Shown: positions 1 to 7,060, counted from the stretch's first letter. The stretch is 7,148 nt of DNA from an uncultured Bacteroidia bacterium (GCA_902797895.1 CADBUS010000043.1:1-7148), one strand, 5' to 3'. The notes: generated by a model not told the origin, from the sequence alone. Program-made: numbers and translations.

Positions 1-228
1 CCCACTAAAGCTGAAACCGCTACCCACCAACTTTAAGTTTATTCGGCTGCCAAACAGCAGCCAAATAAACTACATCTTTAAACCCCCAGCCGCTAAATGC
101 GGCAGCCCCCTATAGGGGGCATACGGCCCTATACAGGGCCGGGCAGCTAAAGCTGCCTATCGCCAAATTTTTTACATATTATTTGCACAAAGGCCATCGC
201 ACACCAGCCCCACTAAAGCTGAAACCGC
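1..228. repeat. 20-bp direct repeat, two copies (1-20 and 209-228)
   Basis: The 20 bases at 1-20 (beginning CCCACTAAAG, ending AAACCGC) recur exactly at 209-228. The copies diverge immediately to the right. The left copy begins at the window edge, so the repeat may be longer. The 188 bp between them hold five hairpins and no credible reading frame. The arrangement could be a small REP-like or MITE-like element, but no transposase or target duplication can be seen. Confidence 0.6.
45..157. repeat. Cluster of five short hairpins
   Basis: Five inverted repeats lie within 113 bp. They are GGCTGC/GCAGCC (45-50 with 57-62), GCCGC/GCGGC (89-93 with 99-103), GCCCCC/GGGGGC around TATA (105-120), GGCCCT/AGGGCC around ATAC (125-140), and GGCAGCT/AGCTGCC around AA (142-157). 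All arms are perfect and the last four are nearly adjacent. None is followed by a T-run, so they do not look like intrinsic terminators. Two of them share the pattern GC-GCTAAA-GC. They resemble REP-type extragenic palindromes, but their function is unknown. Confidence 0.65.
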
Positions 229-237
229 CATTAGAGG

Positions 238-269
238 CAAAAAAAAGATGCCGGATTAATCCGGCATCT
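238..269 (-). terminator. Intrinsic terminator of the SIMPL-domain gene
   Basis: A perfect inverted repeat has 11-bp arms (AGATGCCGGAT at 246-256 and ATCCGGCATCT at 259-269) around a 2-bp centre. On the minus strand it is followed by a run of U from the A-run at 239-246. It begins 23 nt after the stop codon of the leftward gene. There is no T-run on the plus-strand side, so it acts on leftward transcription only. Confidence 0.9.
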
Positions 270-292
270 AATATACCCTATCGCGATAAAGA

Positions 293-994
293 TTAGTTCA
301 AATAGTAAACAATTGTTGTTACCACTCTAACCTTTTTGATGTACTCTGTTGTCTCGTCCAAATCCTCTATTGAGAACTGCCCCTGAGTTGCGGTTTTGAT
401 TTTACCGAGTTTGCTGTTGCTGTCCTCTGCAAACTTAATTGCAGAAGCACGAGCATTCTTGGTTGCCTCCTCAATCATAGAAGGTTTAAGTTCACTCAAA
501 CCGGTAAACTCATAACTTGCCCAGTCTGAGATTATTATACCCTCTTTAAGCATTGCGCTGGTAAGCTCCTTGTTCAAACCTCTTACCACATCCACCTTCT
601 TTGTAGAAATTGTGAAAGACTCGTTGATTTGGTAGTTGTACTCAGGCTTGTTGTTTGAGTAGGCGTAGCTCTGCTTAAGATTTGTAACGCTTGGAGAAGA
701 TTCAAAAATTTCATCTGCGCTTAAACCTTTGCTAATGAGATAGTTCTTAATAGTAGTAGCATTCTGATCCAAAGAGGCATACAGAGATGTCAGATCATTG
801 CCCATTCTCCCAAATGAGATGCGCCATACAACCTTGTCTGCATTTACCTGCTGTTCAGAGAGTCCCTTAACGGCAACAACCCTCTCCATTGATTTGAATT
901 TAATGATACCGCTCCTAAGAGCCAAGCCGCCAAGTGCTATGCCAATGGCAAGAATCAAGGCAGCCAAAACTTTTCCATTTCCTTTGTTTTCCAT
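293..994 (-). CDS. SIMPL domain (DUF541) membrane-anchored protein
   Basis: The product has 233 residues. It starts with a short basic stretch and one hydrophobic segment (about residues 9-29), likely an uncleaved anchor placing the rest in the periplasm. Residues about 38-232 match the SIMPL/DUF541 fold as I know it from Bacteroidetes: an ERVVAVKGLSEQQVNADKV opening, a central region with SYAY and YEFTGLSELKP, and a VVTTIVYYLN end. The molecular role of this family is poorly defined. Members have been linked to envelope stress, outer-membrane or periplasmic complexes and signalling, and no enzyme motif is visible. The ATG at 994 fits because it precedes the anchor directly. The gene diverges from eno and has its own terminator, so it is probably a single-gene unit. 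A -7-like box lies at 1043-1050. Family call strong; function unknown. Confidence 0.88.
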   Translation of the reverse strand: MENKGNGKVLAALILAIGIALGGLALRSGIIKFKSMERVVAVKGLSEQQVNADKVVWRISFGRMGNDLTSLYASLDQNATTIKNYLISKGLSADEIFESSPSVTNLKQSYAYSNNKPEYNYQINESFTISTKKVDVVRGLNKELTSAMLKEGIIISDWASYEFTGLSELKPSMIEEATKNARASAIKFAEDSNSKLGKIKTATQGQFSIEDLDETTEYIKKVRVVTTIVYYLN

Positions 995-1042
995 AATTCC
1001 AAATTTTAGTGTTTTTGATACTTTTTAATGCAAAGTTTTGGA

Positions 1043-2412
<1,370 letters not shown>

Positions 2413-2428
2413 ATTGAGTACGAAACGA

Positions 2429-2482
2429 GGGGTTTGCCCGCTACTGCTATTATGCAAAGAGCTCGGCAAACCTCCTTTTTTT
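2429..2482 (+). terminator. Terminator downstream of eno
   Basis: GGTTTGCC (2431-2438) pairs with GGCAAACC (2465-2472), extended outward by a G-U and a G-C pair. A run of seven T (2476-2482) follows closely. The loop of about 26 nt is long for an intrinsic terminator. It lies 17 nt after the eno stop and ends only 22 nt before the next gene's ATG, so it separates the two genes or attenuates read-through into the second. Confidence 0.75.
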
Positions 2483-2504
2483 ATTCTGCACCAATAGCAT
2501 ATTT

Positions 2505-2972
2505 ATGGATAAGAAAGATTTGATGAGAAGGGCCATCCAACTCTCCGATGAGAGTGTTGAGAGAGGCGGCGGACCGTTTGGTGCCGTAATTGCCCGCAAT
2601 GGTAAGATTATAGCAGAGGGCTCCAACAGCGTAACGCTTAACTGCGATCCTACCGCCCACGCAGAGGTAACGGCCATTAGAAATGCTGCCCAAAAAATAG
2701 GGAGTTTCGACCTCTCCGGCTGCGAGATATACACCTCTTGCGAGCCTTGTCCAATGTGCTTTGGTGCAATATATTGGGCACATTTAGATAAAATTTACTA
2801 CGCCAACAACCGCAAGGATGCAGCAAAAATAGGTTTTGATGATGATTTTATCTATCACGAGATAAAGCTCAGCCACAAAGAGAGGGAAAAGGCATCTGAA
2901 AGCCTGCTCAGAAAAGAGGCTCTTGAGGTCTTCAAAAAGTGGCAGCAAAAGGAAGATAGAACAGAATACTAA
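2505..2972 (+). CDS. guaD: Nucleoside/guanine deaminase, GuaD-like
   Basis: This is a zinc-dependent deaminase of the cytidine deaminase superfamily, probably converting guanine to xanthine plus ammonia in purine salvage in the cytosol. The 155 residues match the size of Bacillus subtilis GuaD. Zinc-site motifs are complete: H52 and the proton-shuttle E54 in TAHAE, and C82 and C85 in SCEPCPMC. The stretch GFDDDFIY (110-117) and a C-terminal tyrosine after [10 protein letters not shown] resemble GuaD, in which an Asp of this region and the terminal Tyr of a swapped C-terminus complete the active site (recalled from the B. subtilis structure). This favours guanine over the tRNA adenosine substrate of TadA. 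The ATG at 2505 sits right after the eno terminator and has no clear ribosome site or promoter. The stop codon overlaps that of convergent cysS. Deaminase fold near certain; substrate inferred. Confidence 0.85.
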   Translation: MDKKDLMRRAIQLSDESVERGGGPFGAVIARNGKIIAEGSNSVTLNCDPTAHAEVTAIRNAAQKIGSFDLSGCEIYTSCEPCPMCFGAIYWAHLDKIYYANNRKDAAKIGFDDDFIYHEIKLSHKEREKASESLLRKEALEVFKKWQQKEDRTEY

Positions 2973-4501
2973 CTGTTTTCCCAGGTAGTAGTGCCATCTT
3001 TATTGTCTTTGAGCTGAATACCAAGCGCTTTGAGGGTATCGCGTATCTGATCGCTCTTGCCCCAATCTTTGTTGGCGCGAGCAGCCTTACGCTCAGCTAT
3101 CACATAATCCATCAGCCCCTCTATTATCTTTGCCGAATTGGATTGCCCCTCAGAAGAGGCGGTCTCCTCATCCACAAGCCCCATTATATCTGTAACAACC
3201 TCTTTGAAAAGCGAGTTTACAGCCTCTTTAACAAGCTCATTAACAGCAGCTTTACCCTCTTTGGCTATATTCACTATCTTAACTAACTCATAAATGTGAG
3301 ATAGAGCAACAGGAGTGTTCATATCATCACACAGAGCTGTAAAAATCTTCTCCTTCAACTCATTAACATTTGCGAGCGTTTCTGAAGGTGCAACTCCCTC
3401 TGCACTCTGCGCACCATCTGAAAGTTTCAGACTCTTGGCATCCTTTATGGCCTGCATCAATCTCTTATACCCCTTCTCGGCCGCCTGCAGAGCAGAATTG
3501 CTGAAATCCAATGTTCCGCGATAGTGAGCCTGCAGTATGAAAAAGCGCACCGTCATAGGAGTATAGGCCTGTTCCAAGTTAGGATTGTTCCCACTAAAAA
3601 GCTCATCCAAAGTGATAAAGTTGCCGAGCGATTTGCCCATCTTCCTGCCATCAATGGTAATTAGATTGTTGTGCATCCAATACTTTACACCGCCGCAGCC
3701 CCTTTCGGCCATATTCTGAGCCATTTCGCACTCGTGGTGAGGGAACATCAAATCCATTCCGCCACCGTGAATATCAAACTCTTTACCAAGATATTTCTCC
3801 CCCATTGCAGAGCACTCCAAATGCCAACCAGGGAATCCCTCTCCCCAAGGAGAGGGCCACTTCATTATATGCTCCGGAGCTGCCTTTTTCCATAGCGCAA
3901 AATCTGCAGAAGAGCGTTTATCTCCCTGCCCGTCAAGCTCTCTGGTATTTGAGAGCATATCATCCAAGTTACGGCCGCTCAACGCTCCGTAATTGTACTC
4001 TTTACTGTACTTTGCAACATCAAAGTAGATTGAGCCGTTGCTCTGGTAAGCATATCCTGCCTCCAAAATTTTCTTAATGAACTCTATCTGCTCAATTATA
4101 TGGCCGGAAGCATTTGGCTCTATGCTCGGAGGCAATACATTCAGTTTGGCCATAGCCTGGCGGAAGCGCACCGTATAGGTTTGTGCAACCTCCATTGGTT
4201 CAAGCTCTTCCAAACGAGCCTTCTTTGCTATCTTATCCTCCCCCTCATCTGCATCGTGCTCCAAATGGCCAACATCGGTAACATTACGCACATAGCGCAC
4301 CTTATAGCCCAAGTTGCCAAGCAGCCTTACCAGTACATCAAAGGTTACTCCCGGCCTTGCGTGGCCAAGATGCGGATCACCATAAACAGTTGGCCCACAC
4401 ACATATAACCCAACTCTACCTGGAGTTATAGGCACAAATTTCTCCTTTGTTCTTGCAAGGGTATTGTAAATATAGAACTCTCTCTTAATCTCTGAACCCA
4501 T
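2969..4501 (-). CDS. cysS: Cysteine--tRNA ligase
   Basis: This class I aminoacyl-tRNA synthetase charges tRNA-Cys with cysteine in the cytosol. From the ATG at 4501 it has 510 residues. The catalytic HIGH motif is HLGH (44-47). The second motif is KMGKS (287-291), the KMSKS variant that I recall as common in Bacteroidetes CysS. The zinc site is complete: C35 ([10 protein letters not shown]), C230 (WHLEC), H255 and E259 (HHECE). A helical tRNA-binding C-terminal region follows, ending in [12 protein letters not shown]. The frame stays open to a TTG at 4540, but relatives begin close to IYNTL and a -7-like box covers that TTG, so I choose 4501. The gene lies 72 nt downstream of ssb on the same strand and may be partly co-transcribed with it. 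Its stop overlaps that of the convergent deaminase gene, leaving no room for a terminator between them. Confidence 0.97.
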   Translation of the reverse strand: MGSEIKREFYIYNTLARTKEKFVPITPGRVGLYVCGPTVYGDPHLGHARPGVTFDVLVRLLGNLGYKVRYVRNVTDVGHLEHDADEGEDKIAKKARLEELEPMEVAQTYTVRFRQAMAKLNVLPPSIEPNASGHIIEQIEFIKKILEAGYAYQSNGSIYFDVAKYSKEYNYGALSGRNLDDMLSNTRELDGQGDKRSSADFALWKKAAPEHIMKWPSPWGEGFPGWHLECSAMGEKYLGKEFDIHGGGMDLMFPHHECEMAQNMAERGCGGVKYWMHNNLITIDGRKMGKSLGNFITLDELFSGNNPNLEQAYTPMTVRFFILQAHYRGTLDFSNSALQAAEKGYKRLMQAIKDAKSLKLSDGAQSAEGVAPSETLANVNELKEKIFTALCDDMNTPVALSHIYELVKIVNIAKEGKAAVNELVKEAVNSLFKEVVTDIMGLVDEETASSEGQSNSAKIIEGLMDYVIAERKAARANKDWGKSDQIRDTLKALGIQLKDNKDGTTTWENS

Positions 4502-4537
4502 AATTTGGCCGGCTGCAATTAGTGCAAACTCGGAGCG

Positions 4538-4545
4538 CAAATTTA
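4538..4545 (-). promoter_or_regulatory. Candidate -7 box for cysS
   Basis: The minus strand reads TAAATTTG at 4545-4538, matching TAnnTTTG. It would give a transcript starting near 4531 with a leader of about 30 nt before the ATG at 4501. No TTTG is found 19-21 nt upstream, so the support is the -7 box alone. Confidence 0.35.
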
Positions 4546-4573
4546 AGAATCTGTTTTGAATTATCGCTTTACG

Positions 4574-5014
4574 CTAAGCCAAATCTTGTTCGCTCTCCAA
4601 TTCACCCTCCTCGCTGCCCCCTAATATACAGCTCTGTGCAGTAGAAGGTAGCGAACTCTGCGCCCCCCTGCTTTCTCTTGGAAGCATCTCCGGTATTGCG
4701 AGCTTGAGCGCAATAATCTCTGTGCTGTAACGCTCCTCTCCCATCTTGGTAACATACTTAAAGTAACGCAACTTACCCACAACCTCAACAAAAGTACCCT
4801 TTCTGATTTTTGCAAACTCCCCCCTATTTTTAGAGTCCCAGGCAACTATGTTGTGCCAAGTTGTCTCCTCCTTCAATGTTCCATCTTTGGTCCTATAACT
4901 CTCGTGCGTTGCAAGCGAAAAGCGTATAAGATTTGTGTTTGGGTTAATTGGTGTAATTTTTGGATCGGCCCCCACATTGCCTCTGAGTTCCACTCTGTTC
5001 ACAGTTCTTTCCAT
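4574..5014 (-). CDS. ssb: Single-stranded DNA-binding protein lacking the usual C-terminal tip
   Basis: The product binds single-stranded DNA in replication, repair and recombination. From the ATG at 5014 it has 146 residues. Residues about 1-108 form the SSB OB fold: VNRVELRGNVGADPKI (5-20), RFSLATHESY (31-40), TTWHNIVAWD (51-60, with W53 and W59), KGTFVEVVGKLRY (72-84) and a closing STEIIALKLAI. The tail is short (about 109-146) and acidic, ending GELESEQDLA. The classic tip (DDDIPF type), which recruits SSB partner proteins, is missing. The frame can be extended to a GTG at 5038, but that adds eight unconserved residues. The ssb gene lies upstream of cysS on the same strand. The missing tip suggests an accessory SSB or a changed partner interface; a frameshift was sought just after the stop and not found. 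Confidence 0.92.
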   Translation of the reverse strand: MERTVNRVELRGNVGADPKITPINPNTNLIRFSLATHESYRTKDGTLKEETTWHNIVAWDSKNRGEFAKIRKGTFVEVVGKLRYFKYVTKMGEERYSTEIIALKLAIPEMLPRESRGAQSSLPSTAQSCILGGSEEGELESEQDLA

Positions 5015-5091
5015 TGCTAATAGTTTTAATTTCTGCACAAAAGAAACACAGAACAGCCGTCATATCCAGATATTACCTGCGTATAAACGGT

Positions 5092-5124
5092 TATACACGA
5101 GTAAACACGGATATACACGAGTAA
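5092..5124. repeat. 13-bp direct repeat, two copies 20 bp apart
   Basis: TATACACGAGTAA occurs at 5092-5104 and 5112-5124, a repeat distance of 20 bp (about two helical turns). A degenerate relative (TATAAACGG) precedes it at 5082-5090. It lies 78 bp upstream of the ssb start. The spacing would suit a regulator binding one face of the DNA, but no binding protein can be named. Confidence 0.6.
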
Positions 5125-5127
5125 TCA

Positions 5128-5172
5128 GTTGTGATTATTCTGGTTTTGTACATACTTGTTGTGATTTTTCTG
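5128..5172. repeat. 15-bp direct repeat, two copies 30 bp apart
   Basis: GTTGTGATTATTCTG (5128-5142) and GTTGTGATTTTTCTG (5158-5172) differ at one base. The distance of 30 bp is again close to a whole number of helical turns. They adjoin the 13-bp repeats at 5092-5124, making a compact repeat block upstream of ssb. Confidence 0.6.
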
Positions 5173-5243
5173 TAATAGTAAAATTTTAAGCAGCTATTTG
5201 CTATAACGCAGTATCAATTCACTCTCTTAGAGTTACTTTTATC

Positions 5244-5266
5244 CTATGTTACAAATCATTACATAG
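5244..5266. repeat. Inverted repeat before the polypurine tract
   Basis: CTATGT (5244-5249) is mirrored by ACATAG (5261-5266) around 11 bp. Allowing one mismatch the arms extend to 8 bp. No T-run follows, so it is not a terminator. It could be a protein-binding site, and chance is also possible in such AT-rich DNA. Confidence 0.35.
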
Positions 5267-5270
5267 AACT

Positions 5271-5460
5271 GAAAAAGAAGAAAGAAAGAAGGAATGAAGA
5301 AAGAAGAAAGAAAGAAAGAAAGAAAGACAAGAAAGAAGGAATGAAGAAGGAAGGAAGAAGGAAGGAAGATATGAGTTGCAACGGAGTTGCAATAAACGAA
5401 GAACGAAGAACGAAGAATATAAGAGAAGGATAAAAGAAGAATAAAAGAGGAGAGCAAAAG
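5271..5460 (+). repeat. Polypurine (GAA/GAAA) tract with nested repeats
   Basis: Of the 99 bases 5271-5369 only three are pyrimidines (5295, 5328, 5342), and the purine bias continues to 5460. Nested repeats are five AAAG units at 5307-5326, an 18-bp direct repeat GAAAGAAGGAATGAAGAA at 5284-5301 and 5331-5348, GAGTTGCAA twice (5373-5381 and 5384-5392), and AACGAAG three times in tandem (5395-5415). The tract ends in an AGAGGAGAG ribosome-site-like sequence (5446-5454) just before the ATG at 5461. Such tracts can slip during replication and can form triplex DNA; whether this one does is not shown here. Confidence 0.85.
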
Positions 5461-5901
5461 ATGAGTAATGTGAAAAATATAGAGAGCAGAAGAAATAGTG
5501 AAACTAATGAGAGTATTGGAGTTGAAGAGATTTCAGAGGTTACGGAGATTTCAGAGGTTACAAAGATTTCAGAGATTACAGAGATTGCAGAAAATAGGAG
5601 AGTTACAGAACTTATGCAAGACGAACAGGCCGAGCAGAGAGAAAAGCTCTGCCCTGTTTGTGGAGAGAGAGTTATAGGACGCATAGATAAAATTTTTTGC
5701 AGCGATGAGTGCCGCACATTTTACAACAATAAAAAGAAGAGAGAGTTACGCCATAAAGAGGATGAGCAAGAGGTAATACTTTGCTGCAGAGGGTGTAATG
5801 GCTGCGGTGGCGATAACAACAGCAGAAGCAGAGGCTCCTTTCTGCTCAAAATATGGAGGCGAATTGGCAAGGTGTTCAAAAATCTGTTTCAATTTATTTG
5901 A
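5461..5901 (+). CDS. Small zinc-ribbon protein with repeat-built N-terminus
   Basis: Hypothetical protein of 146 residues. Residues 64-84 form a four-cysteine zinc ribbon: CPVCG (C64, C67) and FCSDECR (C80, C84), followed by TFYNNKKKR. This resembles small Bacteroidota proteins whose ribbon lies at the very N-terminus; their function is not established. Here about 60 extra residues precede it, including EISEVT, EISEVT, KISEIT and EIAENR (23-46), encoded by 18-bp tandem repeats. An internal ATG at 5614 (M52) would give a 95-residue product of more usual shape. After the ribbon come a second cysteine group (C108, C109, C112, C115) and a basic amphipathic segment (126-146) that may touch membrane or nucleic acid. 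The ATG at 5461 is preceded at 8 nt by a GGAG, unusual in this phylum but possibly just part of the purine tract. The lipoprotein gene follows after 41 bp. Confidence 0.7.
   Translation: MSNVKNIESRRNSETNESIGVEEISEVTEISEVTKISEITEIAENRRVTELMQDEQAEQREKLCPVCGERVIGRIDKIFCSDECRTFYNNKKKRELRHKEDEQEVILCCRGCNGCGGDNNSRSRGSFLLKIWRRIGKVFKNLFQFI
5527..5598 (+). repeat. In-frame 18-bp tandem repeat in the zinc-ribbon gene
   Basis: Units at 5527-5544 and 5545-5562 differ at one base (GAGATTTCAGAGGTTACG/A). 5563-5580 is a close variant (EISEVT becomes KISEIT), and 5581-5598 is a decayed fourth unit (EIAENR). Each unit is six codons, so gain or loss of units keeps the reading frame. Confidence 0.9.
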
Positions 5902-5942
5902 AATATGAGTAAATTCGCTTCGGATTCTAATACCTTGTTAAA

Positions 5943-6857
5943 ATGCTATGTATCTATAATCTCTCCGTAAAAAATCTGATTAAAACATTTGGTATGGCCT
6001 GCCTTGCTATCGGCTTGGCTTCTTGTGTAGAAAACTCTCCTAAATACAAAGAGTTACAGGCTCAACTCGATTCTCTACAAGGCAACTACGGCACTCAGAA
6101 GAATCTGCTTGACGATGTTTTTGCAACTCTTAACAGGGTTGAAAACGGCCTTAAAACTATCCGTCAGACAGAGAATATTTTAACGGTTGAGACCAATAAA
6201 GATGGAGTTGATATTCCGCAGGAGCAAAAGGTTAGGCTGCAATCAGACATTGATGCTGTGCAGGAGGCTATCAAGCAGTATAAGAGCCAGATAGAGCAGC
6301 TCAAAAAGGATAACAGCATTAAGTCTGTGGAGTATAAAAAGCGGCTCAATGCTATTCAGAAAGAGTTGGATGAGAAATCTGCAACAATTACTAAACTCTC
6401 TAACTTACTTGCTGAAAAAGAGGAGATTATTCTGCAAAAAGAGCAAACTATTGATAGTCTCGGGCAGACTATTCAAGGGCTGCAAGAGGATGTTACAAAT
6501 CTCAGCTCAGAGGGAGAGAGACTGAAGAATAAAATTGATACTCAAGACAGGGCTTTATATGCCGCCTATTATATTATTGGCAGTAAGGATGATCTCATAA
6601 AAAGCGGAGTGTTGAGCAGAGGGGGCCTCTTTAGATCTGCCAAAGTTGAATATCAGGCTGAACAAAACGCTTTTATAAAGATTGATTACAGAGAAATTTC
6701 TGTCATAAATACCAATGCCGGAAAGGCAAAAGTTCTCTCCAATCACTCTAAAGAGACCTATTCAATAGATAATGTAAATGGGGAAGCTATAATAACAATC
6801 TCCAATCCGCAAGGTTTCTGGGAACAGACCAAATACCTTGTAATTCAAGTACAATAA
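5943..6857 (+). CDS. Coiled-coil lipoprotein, Cbp1 adhesin-like
   Basis: The 304-residue product has a lipoprotein signal: basic KNLIK (10-14), a hydrophobic stretch and lipobox LASC with the lipidated C28. It is therefore anchored in the envelope, probably the outer membrane. Residues about 33-205 are rich in heptad-like Leu/Ile, Lys, Glu and Gln, predicting a long coiled coil, interrupted near 80-95. A compact C-terminal domain (206-304) contains YYIIGSKDDLIKSGVLSRGGLF (split at 209-230), KIDYREI and a final FWEQTKYLVIQVQ. From memory this architecture and ending match the Bacteroides family named after the collagen-binding adhesin Cbp1; binding to collagen by this protein is not shown. The ATG at 5943 is the only one upstream of the lipobox that leaves a full signal peptide, as M18 would cut off the basic region. 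No clear ribosome site. The gene converges with the tRNA pair. Confidence 0.75.
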   Translation: MLCIYNLSVKNLIKTFGMACLAIGLASCVENSPKYKELQAQLDSLQGNYGTQKNLLDDVFATLNRVENGLKTIRQTENILTVETNKDGVDIPQEQKVRLQSDIDAVQEAIKQYKSQIEQLKKDNSIKSVEYKKRLNAIQKELDEKSATITKLSNLLAEKEEIILQKEQTIDSLGQTIQGLQEDVTNLSSEGERLKNKIDTQDRALYAAYYIIGSKDDLIKSGVLSRGGLFRSAKVEYQAEQNAFIKIDYREISVINTNAGKAKVLSNHSKETYSIDNVNGEAIITISNPQGFWEQTKYLVIQVQ

Positions 6858-6871
6858 ATTTTTGGGGATTG

Positions 6872-6945
6872 TAGCGCGGGGCGGGCTTGAACCGCCGACC
6901 TCATGATTATGAATCATGCGCTCTAACCAGCTGAGCTACCGCGCC
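6872..6945 (-). tRNA. tRNA-Met (anticodon CAT)
   Basis: The minus strand folds into a full 74-nt cloverleaf: acceptor GGCGCGG/CCGCGCT, D arm GCTC/GAGC, anticodon arm CATGA-TTCATAA-TCATG, variable AGGTC, and T arm GGCGG-TTCAAGC-CCGCC. The anticodon is CAT. The first acceptor pair is G-U, and the C1xA72 mismatch and GGG/CCC anticodon stem of initiator tRNA are absent, so this is not the usual initiator. It is probably elongator Met. The lysidine-modified tRNA-Ile2, also CAT, cannot be excluded by eye. CCA is not encoded. The gene lies 4 nt downstream of tRNA-Gln. Confidence 0.92.
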
Positions 6946-6949
6946 GTTG

Positions 6950-7020
6950 TTGAGATACCAGGATTCGAACCTAGACTAAGAGGACCAGAATCTCTTGTGC
7001 TACCATTACACCATATCTCA
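6950..7020 (-). tRNA. tRNA-Gln (anticodon CTG)
   Basis: The minus strand folds into a 71-nt cloverleaf: acceptor TGAGATA/TATCTCA, D arm GTGT-AATGGTA-GCAC, anticodon arm AGAGA-TTCTGGT-CCTCT, variable TAGT, and T arm CTAGG-TTCGAAT-CCTGG. The anticodon CTG reads CAG. The U1-A72 pair and the GATTCTG context agree with known tRNA-Gln. The last anticodon-stem pair (31-39) is A-C rather than Watson-Crick. CCA is not encoded. It is first in the two-tRNA transcript. Confidence 0.92.
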
Positions 7021-7029
7021 ATGGGGTTG

Positions 7030-7060
7030 CAAAAATAGTCAATTTTATATTATCTGCAAA
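7030..7060 (-). promoter_or_regulatory. Promoter of the tRNA-Gln/tRNA-Met pair
   Basis: On the minus strand TTTG (7060-7057), a 19-nt spacer and TATTTTTG (7037-7030) match the Bacteroidales promoter consensus TTTG-N19-21-TAnnTTTG exactly. RNA would start near 7024, a few bases before the mature 5' end of tRNA-Gln at 7020. The -33 box lies inside the last codons of ispF. Confidence 0.8.

Larger units (their letters stand above)
5015..5460. other. 446-bp non-coding divergent gap
   Basis: This gap separates leftward ssb from the rightward zinc-ribbon gene. Its left half (5080-5175) carries two pairs of short direct repeats, its middle an inverted repeat (5244-5266), and its right part a polypurine tract (5271-5460). 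I found no full TTTG-N19-21-TAnnTTTG promoter on either strand, although both flanking genes must be transcribed from here. The long minus-strand frames in this region are only the Leu/Ser/Phe translation of the polypyrimidine strand. Confidence 0.7.

Noticed and set aside
1..110. A plus-strand frame from base 2 to a stop at 110-112 that could be the end of an upstream gene
   Set aside because: The translation (LPTNFKFIRLPNSSQINYIF and so on) matches nothing I know and runs through the hairpin repeats.
2450..2783. Minus-strand frames antisense to the guanine deaminase gene
   Set aside because: They are shadows of a conserved gene with intact zinc-site motifs, and there is no independent evidence for them.
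4502..4540. Start of cysS at the TTG at 4540
   Set aside because: The 13 added residues are not typical of CysS, the ATG at 4501 fits the family start, and a -7-like box overlaps the TTG.
5015..5038. Start of ssb at the GTG at 5038
   Set aside because: The ATG at 5014 gives the usual SSB start (MERTVNRVELRGNVG); the extra eight residues have no family support.
5082..5172. CRISPR array
   Set aside because: There are two different repeat pairs of 13 and 15 bp, with spacers of 7 and 15 bp and no cas genes; this is not array architecture.
5341..5433. A 30-codon plus-strand reading frame (MKKEGRRKEDMSCNGVAINE...) upstream of the zinc-ribbon gene
   Set aside because: Open by chance is likely in stop-poor purine DNA. 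It has no recognisable motif, and a leader-peptide role cannot be supported.
5239..5717. Two long minus-strand reading frames (5239-5457 and 5259-5717)
   Set aside because: They are made almost wholly of Leu, Ser, Phe and Ile because they read the polypyrimidine strand, they overlap each other, and one runs antisense through the zinc-ribbon gene.
5700..5901. Frameshift in the C-terminal half of the zinc-ribbon gene
   Set aside because: The alternative plus-strand frame I read there meets a stop quickly (TAA right after the GTT ACG CCA reading near 5745) and no homologous sequence was recognised in it.
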